DNA of 64,000 nt, from positions 1 to 64,000 of the forward strand of contig NZ_JAHKKG010000001.1 in NCBI RefSeq assembly GCF_018829635.1. The letters are read 5' to 3'. The translations under genes were made by a program, and so were the position numbers. Shown piece after piece: positions 34,932 to 44,363 of this stretch. The notes under the pieces are model-generated. The model did not search any database. It had not been told where the DNA came from and saw nothing but the letters and a program-made list of their open reading frames with translations. Position 1 is the first letter of the stretch. The number at the start of each line of letters is the position of its first letter. The DNA is from Paractinoplanes bogorensis (GTDB lineage Bacteria; Actinomycetota; Actinomycetes; Mycobacteriales; Micromonosporaceae).

Positions 34932-36469
34932 GGCTGCAGAGCCTCCTGGGCGCGCCGCTCGTCGCCGCTCAGGTCCGACAGCGGCTTCTCCCGGATGAAG
35001 AGCACCGCGATGATCGCCAGAAACGCGATCGGTGCTCCGATCAGGAACAGTTCCGAGGTCGCCGTGCCGTAGATGTCGGCGACCACGGCCTGCACCGAGG
35101 GCGGCAGGGTGCTCAGATCGGGCACTTCCGACGAGCCGCCGGTGGCCGGGCCGAACTTCTCCGCCGACAGGCTGGTGACCTTGCTCGCCAGCACGGCGCC
35201 GAGCGCGCTCACCCCGATCGCGCCGCCCATGCTGCGGAAGAACGTCAGCGTCGACGTGGCCGCCCCCAACTCGGCCGCCGGCACGTCGTTCTGCGCGGCC
35301 AGCACCAGGTTCTGCATCAGCATGCCGACGCCGATGCCCAGCACCGCCATGTGCAGTGACAGCGCCAGCACACTGGTCGTGGCGCTGATAGTGCTCAGCA
35401 GCAGCATCCCCGCGGTCATGATGACCGCGCCCGCGACCAGGTAAATCTTCCACTTACCGAACTTCGTGATGAGTGCTCCGGCGACAATCGAGGACGCCAG
35501 CAGACCGAAAATCATCGGCAGGCTCATCAGACCGGCCACCGTCGGAGACTTACCGAGCGCGACCTGGAAGTACTGCGACAGGAACACCGTGCCGCCGAAC
35601 ATGGCCACGCCCACCAGCACGCTGGCGACGATGGTCAGGCTGACGGTGCGGTTGCGGAAGATGCCGAGCGGGATGATCGGCTCGGCCGCCCGGGATTCGA
35701 CCCAGACCGCCAGCGCCAGCAGCACCACGCCCCCGGCCACGAAGGCCGCGGTCTCGGCCGACGCCCAGGCGAAGTGCTGGCCGGCCAGCGTCGACCAGAT
35801 CAGCAGGGTGCTCACGCCGGCGGTGATGAGGAACGCGCCGAGCCAGTCGATCCGCACACCCTTCCGCGGTACGGACGGCAGGTGCAACGTCTTCTGCAGC
35901 AGCGCGATGGCCGCGATCGAGAACGGCACGCCGATGAAGAAGCACCAGCGCCAGCCCAGCCACGAGGTGTCGACCATGACGCCGCCGATCAGCGGGCCGG
36001 CGATGGTGGCGACCCCGAACACCGCGCCGAACATGCCGGCGTACCGGCCCATCTCGCGCGGCGGGATGATCGCCGCGAGCACGATGGTGGCCAGCGCGGT
36101 CATGCCGCCGGCGCCGATGCCCTGCACGACCCGGCTGACGATCAGCACGCCGACGTCGGGCGTGAACCCGGCGATCAGCGAGCCGGCCACGAACAGCAGC
36201 AGCGAGATCTGGATCAGCAGCTTCTTGTTGTAGAGGTCGGCCAGCTTGCCCCAGAGCGGGACGGTGGCCGTCATGGCCAGCAGTTCGGCGGTGACGATCC
36301 AGGTGTAGACGGACTGGCTGCCGTTGAGGTCGGCGATGATCCGCGGCAGCGCGTTGGAGACGATGGTCGAGGCGAGGATCGACACGAACATGCCGAGCAT
36401 CAGGCCGGACAGGGCCTGAACGACCTCGCGACGGGACATCCGGCCGACGGCCGGTTCGGTGACGGTCAT
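34838..36469 (-). CDS. DHA2-family (EmrB/QacA) MFS efflux pump
   Basis: The 543-aa protein has about 14 hydrophobic segments and the DHA2 motifs LGKLADLYNKK-like (WGKLADLYNKK) and ATIVLAAIIPPREMGRYAG. It exports drugs or metabolites with proton exchange. The last about 40 residues are hydrophilic and overlap the STAS gene. The ATG overlaps the upstream TetR gene stop by ATGA, so the regulator and pump form an operon controlled by the TTGCAG-AGG-CTGCAA site upstream. Confidence 0.88.
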   Translation of the reverse strand: MTVTEPAVGRMSRREVVQALSGLMLGMFVSILASTIVSNALPRIIADLNGSQSVYTWIVTAELLAMTATVPLWGKLADLYNKKLLIQISLLLFVAGSLIAGFTPDVGVLIVSRVVQGIGAGGMTALATIVLAAIIPPREMGRYAGMFGAVFGVATIAGPLIGGVMVDTSWLGWRWCFFIGVPFSIAAIALLQKTLHLPSVPRKGVRIDWLGAFLITAGVSTLLIWSTLAGQHFAWASAETAAFVAGGVVLLALAVWVESRAAEPIIPLGIFRNRTVSLTIVASVLVGVAMFGGTVFLSQYFQVALGKSPTVAGLMSLPMIFGLLASSIVAGALITKFGKWKIYLVAGAVIMTAGMLLLSTISATTSVLALSLHMAVLGIGVGMLMQNLVLAAQNDVPAAELGAATSTLTFFRSMGGAIGVSALGAVLASKVTSLSAEKFGPATGGSSEVPDLSTLPPSVQAVVADIYGTATSELFLIGAPIAFLAIIAVLFIREKPLSDLSGDERRAQEALQPQEGRRPTDVRGEGGSAQPSRPTRPETQSWR

Positions 36470-37080
36470 CGGGGGGCCTTCTCTTCAGTGGGTTCGGTCA
36501 GGCCGGCGGCGAGGATGTCGAACGCCTCGCGCACGAGTTCGAGCAGGTCGCGGTCGTCGTGGGTGGCCCAGCGCATCATCGCGGTGCGCAGCGCGGCCCC
36601 GGCCGTGGTCGCGACGAGCTGCGGAAACATGTCGTCGGCAGCTTTTCCCGTACGGGCGGCGACGGCGGCCACGGTCTCCTCCTCGGAGCACTCGCCCCGG
36701 GCGACCAGGGCGGGCAGCAGCGACGAGTTGTTCTTGATCACGCGAAGGCGCAGCAGCCAGATGTCGCGCTCGGCCTGGATGCCGGCGACGTCCGGGGTGA
36801 TCGCCTCGAACAGGGCGTGGACGAGCGGCACCTCGGCCGGCACGGCGAGGAGTCGTTCGTGGATGGAGGGCCCGTCCGGCACCGGGCCGCCGAGCAGCGC
36901 GTCGTCCTTGCCGGCGAAGTAGTTGAAGAACGTCCGCGGCGAGACGTCGGCCGCCTCGCTGATGTCTTCGACCGTCACGTGCTCGAGGCCGCGCTCGTCG
37001 ACCAGTCGCAGCGCGGCCGTCATCAGCGCGGCCCGCGTCTGCTGCTTCTTGCGGTCCCGCCGGCCCGTCGTGGTGCTCAC
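36466..37080 (-). CDS. TetR-family repressor
   Basis: The 204-aa protein has an N-terminal helix-turn-helix (TVEDISEAADVSPRTFFNYFAGKDDALL) and a C-terminal ligand-binding domain. It probably represses itself and the following DHA2 pump. GTG 37080 is close to the operator and -10 (TAGCCT on the minus strand), so the message has little or no leader. Confidence 0.9.
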   Translation of the reverse strand: MSTTTGRRDRKKQQTRAALMTAALRLVDERGLEHVTVEDISEAADVSPRTFFNYFAGKDDALLGGPVPDGPSIHERLLAVPAEVPLVHALFEAITPDVAGIQAERDIWLLRLRVIKNNSSLLPALVARGECSEEETVAAVAARTGKAADDMFPQLVATTAGAALRTAMMRWATHDDRDLLELVREAFDILAAGLTEPTEEKAPR

Positions 37081-37101
37081 CGGGTCAGGCTAGGTCGAAT
37101 A

Positions 37102-37133
37102 TTGCAGAGGCTGCAAACTTTTATTGACTGCAG
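37102..37133 (-). promoter_or_regulatory. TetR operator and promoter
   Basis: TTGCAG-AGG-CTGCAA is a perfect 6-3-6 inverted repeat at 37102-37116. A second palindrome ACTGCAGT is at 37126-37133. On the minus strand TTGCAG can serve as the -35, with TAGCCT 18 bp further as the -10, so the bound repressor would block polymerase. Confidence 0.65.
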
Positions 37134-37212
37134 TGATGTGGGTTACGTGCGGCGACTGATCTTGAGGAGCAGGCCTTCCGGCGTACGCGTCACCATCAGG
37201 CAGCTCAACGAC

Positions 37213-37671
37213 TCAGTCGTTCAACTGGGTGTGTGCAATCTCGGTCAAAGCCGCCGAAAACAGCGGTTGGGGCGGGCGCGCGCCGAGCTGGTCGGCCAGC
37301 AGCAGGGCGGCGTGCCGGGCCAGCACCTCGGGTTTCGGGGCGGGCACGGCATCCTCGTCGAGCACCCCGAGGGCACCGGCCAGCAGATAGAGCACGACCT
37401 GCGGATCGGCATCGGGAGCCGACCGTACGCAGCTGGTGAGCACCTCGCGGACGGCGTCGCTGTCGAGACCGTCGGGGTGGGCCTGCTCGAGCATCAGGCG
37501 CACGGCGGTGCCGAGGATCAGGCCGGTCTGGGCCGGGTCGAGTGCGCCGAGCTCGGTGGCCGCCGCGTCGAGGGCGGCGGTGTCGCAGGCCCGGGCCGCC
37601 AGCACGGCCGAGGTCGCCGCGGCCGCGATCGGCCGGGCCGGGGCCGGCAGGTGCCGCCAGTCGTCGTTCAT
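37213..37671 (-). CDS. Hypothetical 152-aa soluble protein
   Basis: The product is Ala/Leu/Asp-rich and predicted all-helical, with no signal peptide or recognised motif. It starts at ATG 37671, divergent from the serine hydrolase gene. Function is unknown. Confidence 0.55.
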   Translation of the reverse strand: MNDDWRHLPAPARPIAAAATSAVLAARACDTAALDAAATELGALDPAQTGLILGTAVRLMLEQAHPDGLDSDAVREVLTSCVRSAPDADPQVVLYLLAGALGVLDEDAVPAPKPEVLARHAALLLADQLGARPPQPLFSAALTEIAHTQLND

Positions 37672-37706
37672 GGCCGAGACCTTAACCAGCTGGCAGTCTG
37701 GGAAGC

Positions 37707-38843
37707 ATGTCGAGTGAGCTCAGGCAAGCCATGGCCGCGCGGGTCGAGCGCGGCGAGTTCCCCGGTCTCGTCGGCCTCGTCGCGCGGGGCGACGACGTCC
37801 AGGTCGATGCGCTCGGGGTGACCGAGTTCGGCGGTGACGTGCCGATGCGCCGCGACACCGTCTTCCGCATCACGTCGATGACCAAACCGGTGCTCGCCGC
37901 GGTCACGATGATGCTGGCCGAGGACGACGTGCTCGACCTCGAGCAGCCGGTCGCCGCGTTCCTGCCCGAGCTGGCCGGTCAGCGGGTGCTGGTCCGGCCG
38001 GACGCGCCGCTCGACGAGACGGTCGAGCCGGTCCGCCCGGTCACCATCGAGGATCTGCTCACCTTCACCCTCGGCTTCGGCAACCTGATCGGGTCCGGCG
38101 GCGAGGTCGATCCGGACTATCCGATCGTGCGGGCCTGGCGCGACGCCGGGCTGCGTCTGGCCGAGCCGGAACCGCGCACCACGCTCGGCCCCGACGAGTG
38201 GATCGAGCGGTTCGGCGCGCTGCCGTTGATCCACCAGCCGGGCGAGAAGTGGATGTACAACACCGGCACGCTGGTGCTCGGTGTGCTGCTGGCCCGGGCC
38301 GCCGGCCGGCCGCTGGGCGACCTGCTGCACGAGCGCGTGTTCGCCCCGCTCGGCATGACCAGCACCGGATTCTGGCTGCCGGCCGAGCGGATCGCCGACC
38401 GGCCGACCCACTATCTGAACGGCGAGGCGCCGCCCGGGGAACCGGCCGACGTGTGGACCCGGCCGCCGGTCTTCCCCAGCGGGTCGGCCGGGTTGCTCTC
38501 GACCGCCGACGACTACCTGGCCTTCGCCCGGCTGCTGCTGCGCGGCGGTGTGCACGGCGGCACCCGGTTGATGTCGGAGAAGTCGGTGGCCGCGATGACC
38601 ACCAACCACCTGTCGGACGCCCAGATCGAGGGCGGCGGGTTCTTCCTGAGCGGCTCGGGCTGGGGTTACGGTCTGGCGGTCACCGAGACCGGGCGGTACG
38701 GCTGGTCCGGCGGGTTCGGCACCGACTGGTTCAACGACCCGCGCCAGGACCTGACCTTCATCGTGCTCAGCCAGGTCAGTGATCTGCTGTGGAACGGAAC
38801 GCTGGCCGAGTTCATCGAGGTCGTGGAGGGGAAGCGGGAATGA
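37707..38843 (+). CDS. Beta-lactamase-family serine hydrolase
   Basis: The 378-aa protein has the class C beta-lactamase/esterase motifs SxxK (SMTK, around 57-60) and YxN (YNT, around 184-186), with a C-terminal GWSGGFGTDW segment in the KTG position. No signal peptide is present, so an intracellular esterase or peptidase role is more likely than antibiotic resistance. It overlaps the small NTF2-like gene by 4 nt. It lies near the TetR-DHA2 unit but is not in it. Confidence 0.85.
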   Translation: MSSELRQAMAARVERGEFPGLVGLVARGDDVQVDALGVTEFGGDVPMRRDTVFRITSMTKPVLAAVTMMLAEDDVLDLEQPVAAFLPELAGQRVLVRPDAPLDETVEPVRPVTIEDLLTFTLGFGNLIGSGGEVDPDYPIVRAWRDAGLRLAEPEPRTTLGPDEWIERFGALPLIHQPGEKWMYNTGTLVLGVLLARAAGRPLGDLLHERVFAPLGMTSTGFWLPAERIADRPTHYLNGEAPPGEPADVWTRPPVFPSGSAGLLSTADDYLAFARLLLRGGVHGGTRLMSEKSVAAMTTNHLSDAQIEGGGFFLSGSGWGYGLAVTETGRYGWSGGFGTDWFNDPRQDLTFIVLSQVSDLLWNGTLAEFIEVVEGKRE

Positions 38844-39196
38844 CCAGTCTCGACGCGGTGACGGCGTGGATCGACAACTACCGAAAGGCCTGGGAGTCCA
38901 ACGATCCGCGCGACATCGGCGGCCTCTTCGCCGAGGACGCGGCCTACTTCACCGAGCCCTATGCGAAGCCCTGGCTCGGGCGCGACGCGATCGTCGAGCA
39001 ATGGTTGAAGATCAAGGACGAGGCGGGCACGACGACTTTCGAGTGGCACCCGCTGATCGTCACCGATGACCTGGCGATCATCGAGGCGAAGACCACTTAT
39101 CCGGACGACACGTACAGCAATTTGTGGGTCCTCCGGCTCGACAATCTGGGTCAGGCTCGGCAATTCACCGAATGGTGGATGAAGCATCCGTCTTGA
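38840..39196 (+). CDS. NTF2-like (SnoaL-type) small protein
   Basis: The 118-aa protein has the cone-shaped NTF2-like fold pattern (AWESNDPRDIGGLFAEDAAYF at the front and QFTEWWMKHPS at the end), typical of SnoaL-like or DUF4440 proteins. ATG 38840 overlaps the hydrolase stop by 4 nt, so it is coupled. It may act on or bind a small molecule with the hydrolase; no catalytic residue can be named. Confidence 0.78.
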   Translation: MTSLDAVTAWIDNYRKAWESNDPRDIGGLFAEDAAYFTEPYAKPWLGRDAIVEQWLKIKDEAGTTTFEWHPLIVTDDLAIIEAKTTYPDDTYSNLWVLRLDNLGQARQFTEWWMKHPS

Positions 39197-39305
39197 TCAA
39201 TTGCCCGGCGGGTCCGCTAGATCATTTGGGTAAAGGTGAAAGACGAAGGGGATTCGAGCCGTACTCGGATGTGCGAATTCGCGGCCGGGTTGGCAGACTG
39301 CCACG

Positions 39306-40943
39306 GTGGAGGTTCGGCAGGCGCTCGGTGGCCGCTACCAATTGCTGAATGAACTCGGCACCGGTGGCATGGCCGTGGTGTGGCGTGCCCGCGACGAGGT
39401 GCTCGGTCGTCCGGTCGCGGTCAAGGTGCTCGCCGGCCGCTTCACCGGCGACCCGCAGTCCCGGGCCCGTATCCGCGACGAGGCCCGGTCGGCGGCGACG
39501 CTCTCGCACCCCAACATCGCCCAGGTCTACGACTACGGCGAGGCCGACGACCTGCCCTACGTGGTGATGGAGCTGGTCAACGGGCCGACCCTGCAGCAGC
39601 GGGTGTCGACCGGGCCGCTGCCGCCGCGCACGATCTTCCGGATCTGCGGCGAGGTGGCGGCCGCGCTCGCCGCCGCCCACGCCGACGGCCTGGTGCACCG
39701 CGACATCAAGATGGCCAACATCATGATCTCGCCGACCGGGGTCAAGGTGGTCGACTTCGGGATCGCCGCCGTGGCCGGTCCCGCCGCGCCGGAAGACATG
39801 CTGGTCGGCACCCCGGCCTACCTCGCCCCCGAGCGTCTGACCGGCGACGACGTTCAGCCGGCGTCCGATGTGTACGCGCTCGGCGTGCTGCTCTACCGGC
39901 TGCTGGCGCACGAGTCGCCGTGGACCGTCGAGAGCACCACCCAGATGCTGCAGGCCCACGTCTACGTCGATCCTGAGCCGTTGCCGGCGATGCCGGGCGT
40001 ACCCGGCGCGGTGGCCGAGATGATCGACCGCTGCCTGCTCAAGGACCCGACCGGCCGGCCCAGCGCGAGCGAGGTGTCGGGCATTCTGGCCGACGCGGCG
40101 GAGGCGGCGTCGGTTCCTCATCCCGTACGCGTGGAGTCGGCCGACCCGGAGCCGACCGCGGTCCGCGTGCCCCGGCCGGCCGAACCGCCTCGCTATGCCG
40201 CGCAGCCGGTCGGGACGCCGCGCAATGCCGGTGCCGGGTCGACCGGGCCCGGTCCGGCGCGTGGCAACATGGCCGCCACTCCGACGACCGGACCGGCCCA
40301 CAACTCGGCCTGGCCGGTGACGGCGCTCGAGCGTCCGGCACGGCGGCGAGTCGATCCCGTACGGCGTAAATATCTCCTCGCCGGCGGTGGGATCGCCGTC
40401 GTGATCGTCGCGGCACTGGTGGCCTGGCTCCTGATCGGCGACCCGCAGGCGGCCGGGCAGCAGCAGGCCGTCGACGCGCCCACCTCGGCCGTCCCGGCCG
40501 CGTCCCGGTCCGCGCCGCCCAGCCCGGCCCGCGGCACCGGCACCGGCACCGAGCCCGCGGCGACCGACCTGCCCGGCCCCGGGGTGATCGTCGGGAGTGG
40601 ACCGGTGCCGTCGCGAGGCCCCTCGGCTTCGGTCGTGGTGCCACCCAGCGCGAGCGCGGCGCCCGAGCCCAGCACATCGGGTTCGCCGTCCGAGTCGCAG
40701 GCGCCGCCCGTGGCACCGGCCGGGAAGCGGCTGGAGTCACCCGGCGGGGCCGCGTTCGCGACGTGCGCCGACGGCAAGGCGACGCTGACCGGGTTCGAGC
40801 CCGCCGACGGCTTCACGGCGGAACCCATCGAGCGGGGGCCGGCGCTGACCGCGCGGGTGATGTTCGACGGGTTGAAGTCGAAGTACCGCATGGCCGTGAC
40901 CTGCGTCGGCGACACCCCGACCCCGGTCGTGCTGCCGCTCTGA
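39306..40943 (+). CDS. PknB-type Ser/Thr protein kinase
   Basis: The 545-aa membrane protein has a kinase domain (about 8-270) with the glycine loop GTGGMA (18-23), Lys40 in AVKVL, the catalytic loop HRDIKMAN (His131-Asp133) and DFG at 150-152. A Pro/Ala/Thr linker follows, then a membrane segment (about 357-378) and an extracytoplasmic Ser/Pro-rich region ending in a small Cys-containing domain. The loop has Met where Pro is usual (HRDIKP), but catalytic residues are intact. GTG 39306 is chosen as the start. Targets may include FHA proteins such as the one at 4567. Confidence 0.9.
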   Translation: MEVRQALGGRYQLLNELGTGGMAVVWRARDEVLGRPVAVKVLAGRFTGDPQSRARIRDEARSAATLSHPNIAQVYDYGEADDLPYVVMELVNGPTLQQRVSTGPLPPRTIFRICGEVAAALAAAHADGLVHRDIKMANIMISPTGVKVVDFGIAAVAGPAAPEDMLVGTPAYLAPERLTGDDVQPASDVYALGVLLYRLLAHESPWTVESTTQMLQAHVYVDPEPLPAMPGVPGAVAEMIDRCLLKDPTGRPSASEVSGILADAAEAASVPHPVRVESADPEPTAVRVPRPAEPPRYAAQPVGTPRNAGAGSTGPGPARGNMAATPTTGPAHNSAWPVTALERPARRRVDPVRRKYLLAGGGIAVVIVAALVAWLLIGDPQAAGQQQAVDAPTSAVPAASRSAPPSPARGTGTGTEPAATDLPGPGVIVGSGPVPSRGPSASVVVPPSASAAPEPSTSGSPSESQAPPVAPAGKRLESPGGAAFATCADGKATLTGFEPADGFTAEPIERGPALTARVMFDGLKSKYRMAVTCVGDTPTPVVLPL

Positions 40944-40978
40944 GATTATCCGCACCTCTGTCCGGGAAGGTGAGCGAC

Positions 40979-41290
40979 ATGACCAGGGAGAACTTCAACA
41001 CCGAAGCAGCCGAGGGCGAGCGCGATCGCCGGTTCCACGGCGGCGCGCCCGCCCACCTCGACGACGACGAACTCGCCCGCCGCACCGAGCAGGAGCGGGC
41101 CGACGCCGGGGTCAGCGACTACGACCCGGGCGACGTCCCGCCGGCCACCGACGACCCGGTGCCCTACGACCCGGACGCCGACGCCGTCGAGCAGGACATC
41201 GAGAGCGTCACCGCCCGGCAGGAGTCGGAGGGCGAGACCACCCCGCTCAGTCCCGACAACCCGTTCCCGCCCACGCGCTACGCCGAGTAG
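40979..41290 (+). CDS. Small acidic protein, unknown function
   Basis: The 103-aa product is very rich in Asp, Glu, Pro and Arg, with no hydrophobic core, so probably disordered. The ATG follows GGGAAGG. It lies 35 nt after the kinase stop and could be a kinase partner or substrate, but that is a guess. It overlaps the convergent PEP-mutase gene by 13 nt. Confidence 0.55.
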   Translation: MTRENFNTEAAEGERDRRFHGGAPAHLDDDELARRTEQERADAGVSDYDPGDVPPATDDPVPYDPDADAVEQDIESVTARQESEGETTPLSPDNPFPPTRYAE

Positions 41291-42042
41291 CCCGTCATCA
41301 GGTTGTTCAGGCGCCCGTAGTCCAGGGCGCCGTCCACCGCGGCGTACGTGCCGCTGGTCAGCGCTTCCACCGTGGCGCGCTCGACCACTGCGTACGCCGC
41401 CTGGGCCACGGCCGATCCCAGGCTGACCCGCGCCACCCCCACCGCCGCGAACTCGGCCACGCTCGGCCCGCCGCTCACCGCCATCACGTTGAGCGGCGCC
41501 GGGATGCGCGCGGCGAGCTCCTTCACCGTGGCCAGATCAACCATTCCCGGTACGAAGATGCCGTCCGCCCCCGCCGCGACGTACGCCTCGGCCCGCGCCA
41601 CGACCTCATCGAGCTCGCCGGTGCCGCGCAGATAGGCATCCATCCGCGCGTTGAGGAACAGCCCCGGCCCGGCCGCCCGAGCCGCCGCGAGCAGTTTCAC
41701 CTGCTCGTCCACGCCGCGATCGCCGTCTTCCAGGTTGACGCCGGCCGCCCCCGTCGCGGCCACCGCCCGTACGGTCTCGTCCGGTGAGCCATACCCCGAC
41801 TCGATGTCGGCCGTCACCGGAACCCCGACCGCCCGCGCCACCCGGCCGACGAGTCCGATCGCGTCGTCCCGCCCGAGCGCGTCCCCGTCCGGCGCCCCCA
41901 GACTCCAGGCCACCCCCGCGCTGGTGGTGGCGACCGCCCGCGCCCCGGCCTGCTCGGCGATCCGGGCGCTGGCCACGTCCCACGCGTTGACCAGCACCAA
42001 CGGCCGGCCCGGAACATGCAGAGAACGAAATTCTTCAGTCAC
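41278..42042 (-). CDS. Isocitrate lyase/PEP mutase-family enzyme
   Basis: The 254-aa protein has the family start (LVLVNAWDVASARIAEQAGARAVATTS) and the metal-binding ADIESGYG and GVNLEDG segments of the PEP mutase/carboxy-PEP lyase family. Such enzymes form or break C-C or C-P bonds. It lacks adjacent phosphonate genes, so an uncharacterised C-C lyase role is likely. GTG 42042 is preferred over a longer start. The gene is divergent from an HTH regulator. Confidence 0.85.
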   Translation of the reverse strand: MTEEFRSLHVPGRPLVLVNAWDVASARIAEQAGARAVATTSAGVAWSLGAPDGDALGRDDAIGLVGRVARAVGVPVTADIESGYGSPDETVRAVAATGAAGVNLEDGDRGVDEQVKLLAAARAAGPGLFLNARMDAYLRGTGELDEVVARAEAYVAAGADGIFVPGMVDLATVKELAARIPAPLNVMAVSGGPSVAEFAAVGVARVSLGSAVAQAAYAVVERATVEALTSGTYAAVDGALDYGRLNNLMTGYSA

Positions 42043-42112
42043 CCGCACAGTCTTCGACCAGGTATCCGAGCGCCGTAGAGTTTGAGCCACCGCTCAATCC
42101 ACGGAGCCGACC

Positions 42113-43069
42113 TTGGTCTCGATCGCCCTCTCGGCCGCGTCCGCCACCAAGATCCGGTTCGCTGTCTCCTGCTTGTGGGAGACCCTTTCCGGCGTACGCC
42201 TCCTGAACGCTCCCGGCGTCCCCGCGATCTACCGCCGGTGGGCTTCCGGCGTGGCCCTACCCGCTGACACTCTGCTGGCGGCCCTGGTCGCCCCGGCCGG
42301 CGCCTACACCCCCGATTTCCTGACACCGCCCCCGGCCGGTCTCTCCGCCGACCTCGACCTCGAGCTGGCGGCGTTGCGGGCCACCGCACCGGCCACCGTC
42401 CGCGAACACCTGGGCTACATGCCGGCCTTGTCCCCGTTGCTCGACGCCCTGCACCGTGACCCGGCGGCCGGCCTGGCCCGCCTGTCCGACGAGATCAAGG
42501 CCTATTGGTCCACCGCCGTGGCTCCCGATTGGCCGCGCATGCACGCTTTGCTGGCCGCCGAGATCCAACGCCAGGCCAACCGTCTGGCCACCGAGGGAGC
42601 CGCCGCCGTCCTGTCCGACCTGCATCCCCAGGTGAAATGGCAAAACGGAATCCTGACCATCAACCAGCCCCACTGCACAGCCCCCGACGTCCCCGCAGGC
42701 GCCGGCGTGATCCTGATCCCGTCGATCTTCGCGTGGCCGGCCGTGCTGACCGTCTCGGCCGGCCCGATGCCCCAGTTGGCCTACCCGCCGCCCGGCGTGG
42801 CCACGCTGTGGGAGCCGGCCACCACCCCGTCCGAGGCCCTCACCACGCTGCTGGGCCGCGGCCGGGCCCGCCTGCTGCTCGAGCTGACGTCGCCGCTGTC
42901 CACAACCGACCTGGCCCACCGAACCGGCATCACGCCCGGCGGCATCTCCCACCACCTGGCCACCTTGAGAGCGACCGGCCTGGTCACCACGCACCGAGCC
43001 GGGCGCCGCCTCCTGAACACCCGAACCCCGCTGGCCGAGTCGCTGCTGACCGCCGCCTCATCCGGGTAA
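42113..43069 (+). CDS. ArsR/DUF5937-type transcriptional regulator
   Basis: The 318-aa protein has a large N-terminal DUF5937-like region and a C-terminal winged helix (about 245-310) with LSTTDLAHRTGITPGGISHHLATLRATGLV, of the ArsR type. It should bind DNA; the N-terminal domain may sense a ligand. TTG 42113 is the first usable start. It may control the divergent PEP-mutase-like gene. Confidence 0.8.
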   Translation: MVSIALSAASATKIRFAVSCLWETLSGVRLLNAPGVPAIYRRWASGVALPADTLLAALVAPAGAYTPDFLTPPPAGLSADLDLELAALRATAPATVREHLGYMPALSPLLDALHRDPAAGLARLSDEIKAYWSTAVAPDWPRMHALLAAEIQRQANRLATEGAAAVLSDLHPQVKWQNGILTINQPHCTAPDVPAGAGVILIPSIFAWPAVLTVSAGPMPQLAYPPPGVATLWEPATTPSEALTTLLGRGRARLLLELTSPLSTTDLAHRTGITPGGISHHLATLRATGLVTTHRAGRRLLNTRTPLAESLLTAASSG

Positions 43070-43757
43070 CCGTTCCCAGCCGAGCCGGTGCCAGCTCTCG
43101 GCCCCACAGAACCAGGCACCCGTCGCCGCTGAACAGCGATAGGTTCCCATCCACCCGTACGGCTTCACGACCACATCGACGGCGCGGGCCGGATCCTGCT
43201 CGCACAACCGCGAGTACCACCCGCCGTAGAAGTCCAGCAGCAGGCACGTCGGAGCCAGGTCGTTATTCGGTGACGGTGTTTGCGGCTTGACCGGGTCCGC
43301 ACCCAGGAAGAAGTTCATCGCGAGGTGAAGCGGGTCCTGGCCGCCGTTCCACAGGTGCCCCCAGGGGCTCCGGGTTGCAGCCCGCCGGCCCACGGGGTGC
43401 CCCGCCCACCCGCGACGCCGAACATCTGCCGCGCGCCTTCCTCGGCGCGACGGGCCGTGGTGTCCAGTAGACGATCATGGCATTGAGGTCGAACGGCACG
43501 TCGTGGCCCCGCATGGCATCAGGCTTGGGCGGCGGTTCCGGCGGATGCTCCCGGTCGGCGACCGCGTTCCACGCCCGGCGCAGGAAGCCGATGCGGGGAT
43601 CCTGGCGGTACGAATCTTCGCGCAGAGCACGTGGCTTCCCCGCGGCGCGATCGCTCTCCGCCGGATACACACACGCTTCGCGGCGCTCGCTGGTCCAGCG
43701 CAGGGCACGGTAGCCGTAGTGCATCCAGGTCGCCTCGGCGTCATAGAAGCCGGGATC
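43058..43757 (-). pseudogene. Frameshifted hypothetical gene
   Basis: The C-terminal part (from DPLHLAMNFFLG to the stop at 43058) and the N-terminal part (WMHYGYRALRW onward from about 43730) both have good codon use but lie in different frames, shifted near 43395-43460. Upstream of the Met at 43724 the same frame reads sensible residues (GFYDAEATW) but meets a TAA before any start. So at least two lesions exist. The family is unrecognised. The 3' end overlaps the regulator at 43069. Confidence 0.5.
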
Positions 43758-44093
43758 GATGCCTTATCAGCTGGTCGGCCGGCGTGGTGGGAAGCCCGCA
43801 GCGCGCCCGAAGCCCCCTCCCGCCGTTCCGCACCGGTGATCTGCTCATCAGCGACCGCCGCCGCCCCCGGTGGCAGATACCTCACGGGCCATCGGCACAA
43901 CCGAAACCGCCGAACGCCATCCACCACTAGGTGATAGCCACCTTTCGTACGCGTGAATCTGCCGGTTCGCGAGGAGCAGCCCGGGTGCCCGCCACCTGAG
44001 TGCGATCCGCCACGCCTGTGGCCGTGCCCTTGGTATTCCGGCGATGCCCACAGCCCCGATGCCCGTCCTCATGCTGAAGCTGTTCCAGAGCAA

Positions 44094-44156
44094 CTCATGT
44101 AAACGTGAGGCAGGCCGAAGTCGAAGCCGCCCCAGCGCAACTCACGTAAACGTGAG
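44094..44156. repeat. Two 16-bp inverted-repeat sites 47 bp apart
   Basis: CTCATGTAAACGTGAG (44094-44109) and CTCACGTAAACGTGAG (44141-44156) are 47 bp apart, within a longer direct repeat. They look like two binding sites or short hairpins; the owner is unknown. Confidence 0.6.
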
Positions 44157-44212
44157 GCGAGGCGAAGCCGAAGCCGTCCACCCAGCGCGAGGCGAGTCGG
44201 ATGGGGGATCCG

Positions 44213-44256
44213 GGGGGCTTGCCCCCACGGCGTGGGGTCTGGGGCTCGGGCCCCAG
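44213..44256 (-). terminator. Double hairpin downstream of the MerR gene
   Basis: Two GC-rich hairpins lie within 45 nt: a 6-bp stem with a 2-nt loop and a 7-bp stem with a 4-nt loop. They lack a T-run. They lie 107 nt after the MerR gene end. Confidence 0.45.
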
Positions 44257-44363
44257 GAACAGAACGAGCGACCACGGTCCGCGCTTTCCGCGGACAGGGT
44301 CGCTCCCGAGCTCGTGCCCCCGGCCGGATACATCCCAAACCTGCTCCCCATCGGGTCGGCTGG

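Larger units (their letters stand above)
43758..44363. other. Intergenic region with repeats and hairpins, no gene
   Basis: No codon-plausible gene is seen. A 47-bp direct repeat starts at 44094 and 44141, each holding an inverted CTCACGT-AA-ACGTGAG (the first copy has T for C). Hairpins at 44213-44226 (GGGGGC/GCCCCC) and 44239-44256 (CTGGGGC/GCCCCAG) could end minus-strand transcription from the MerR gene. Confidence 0.55.
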
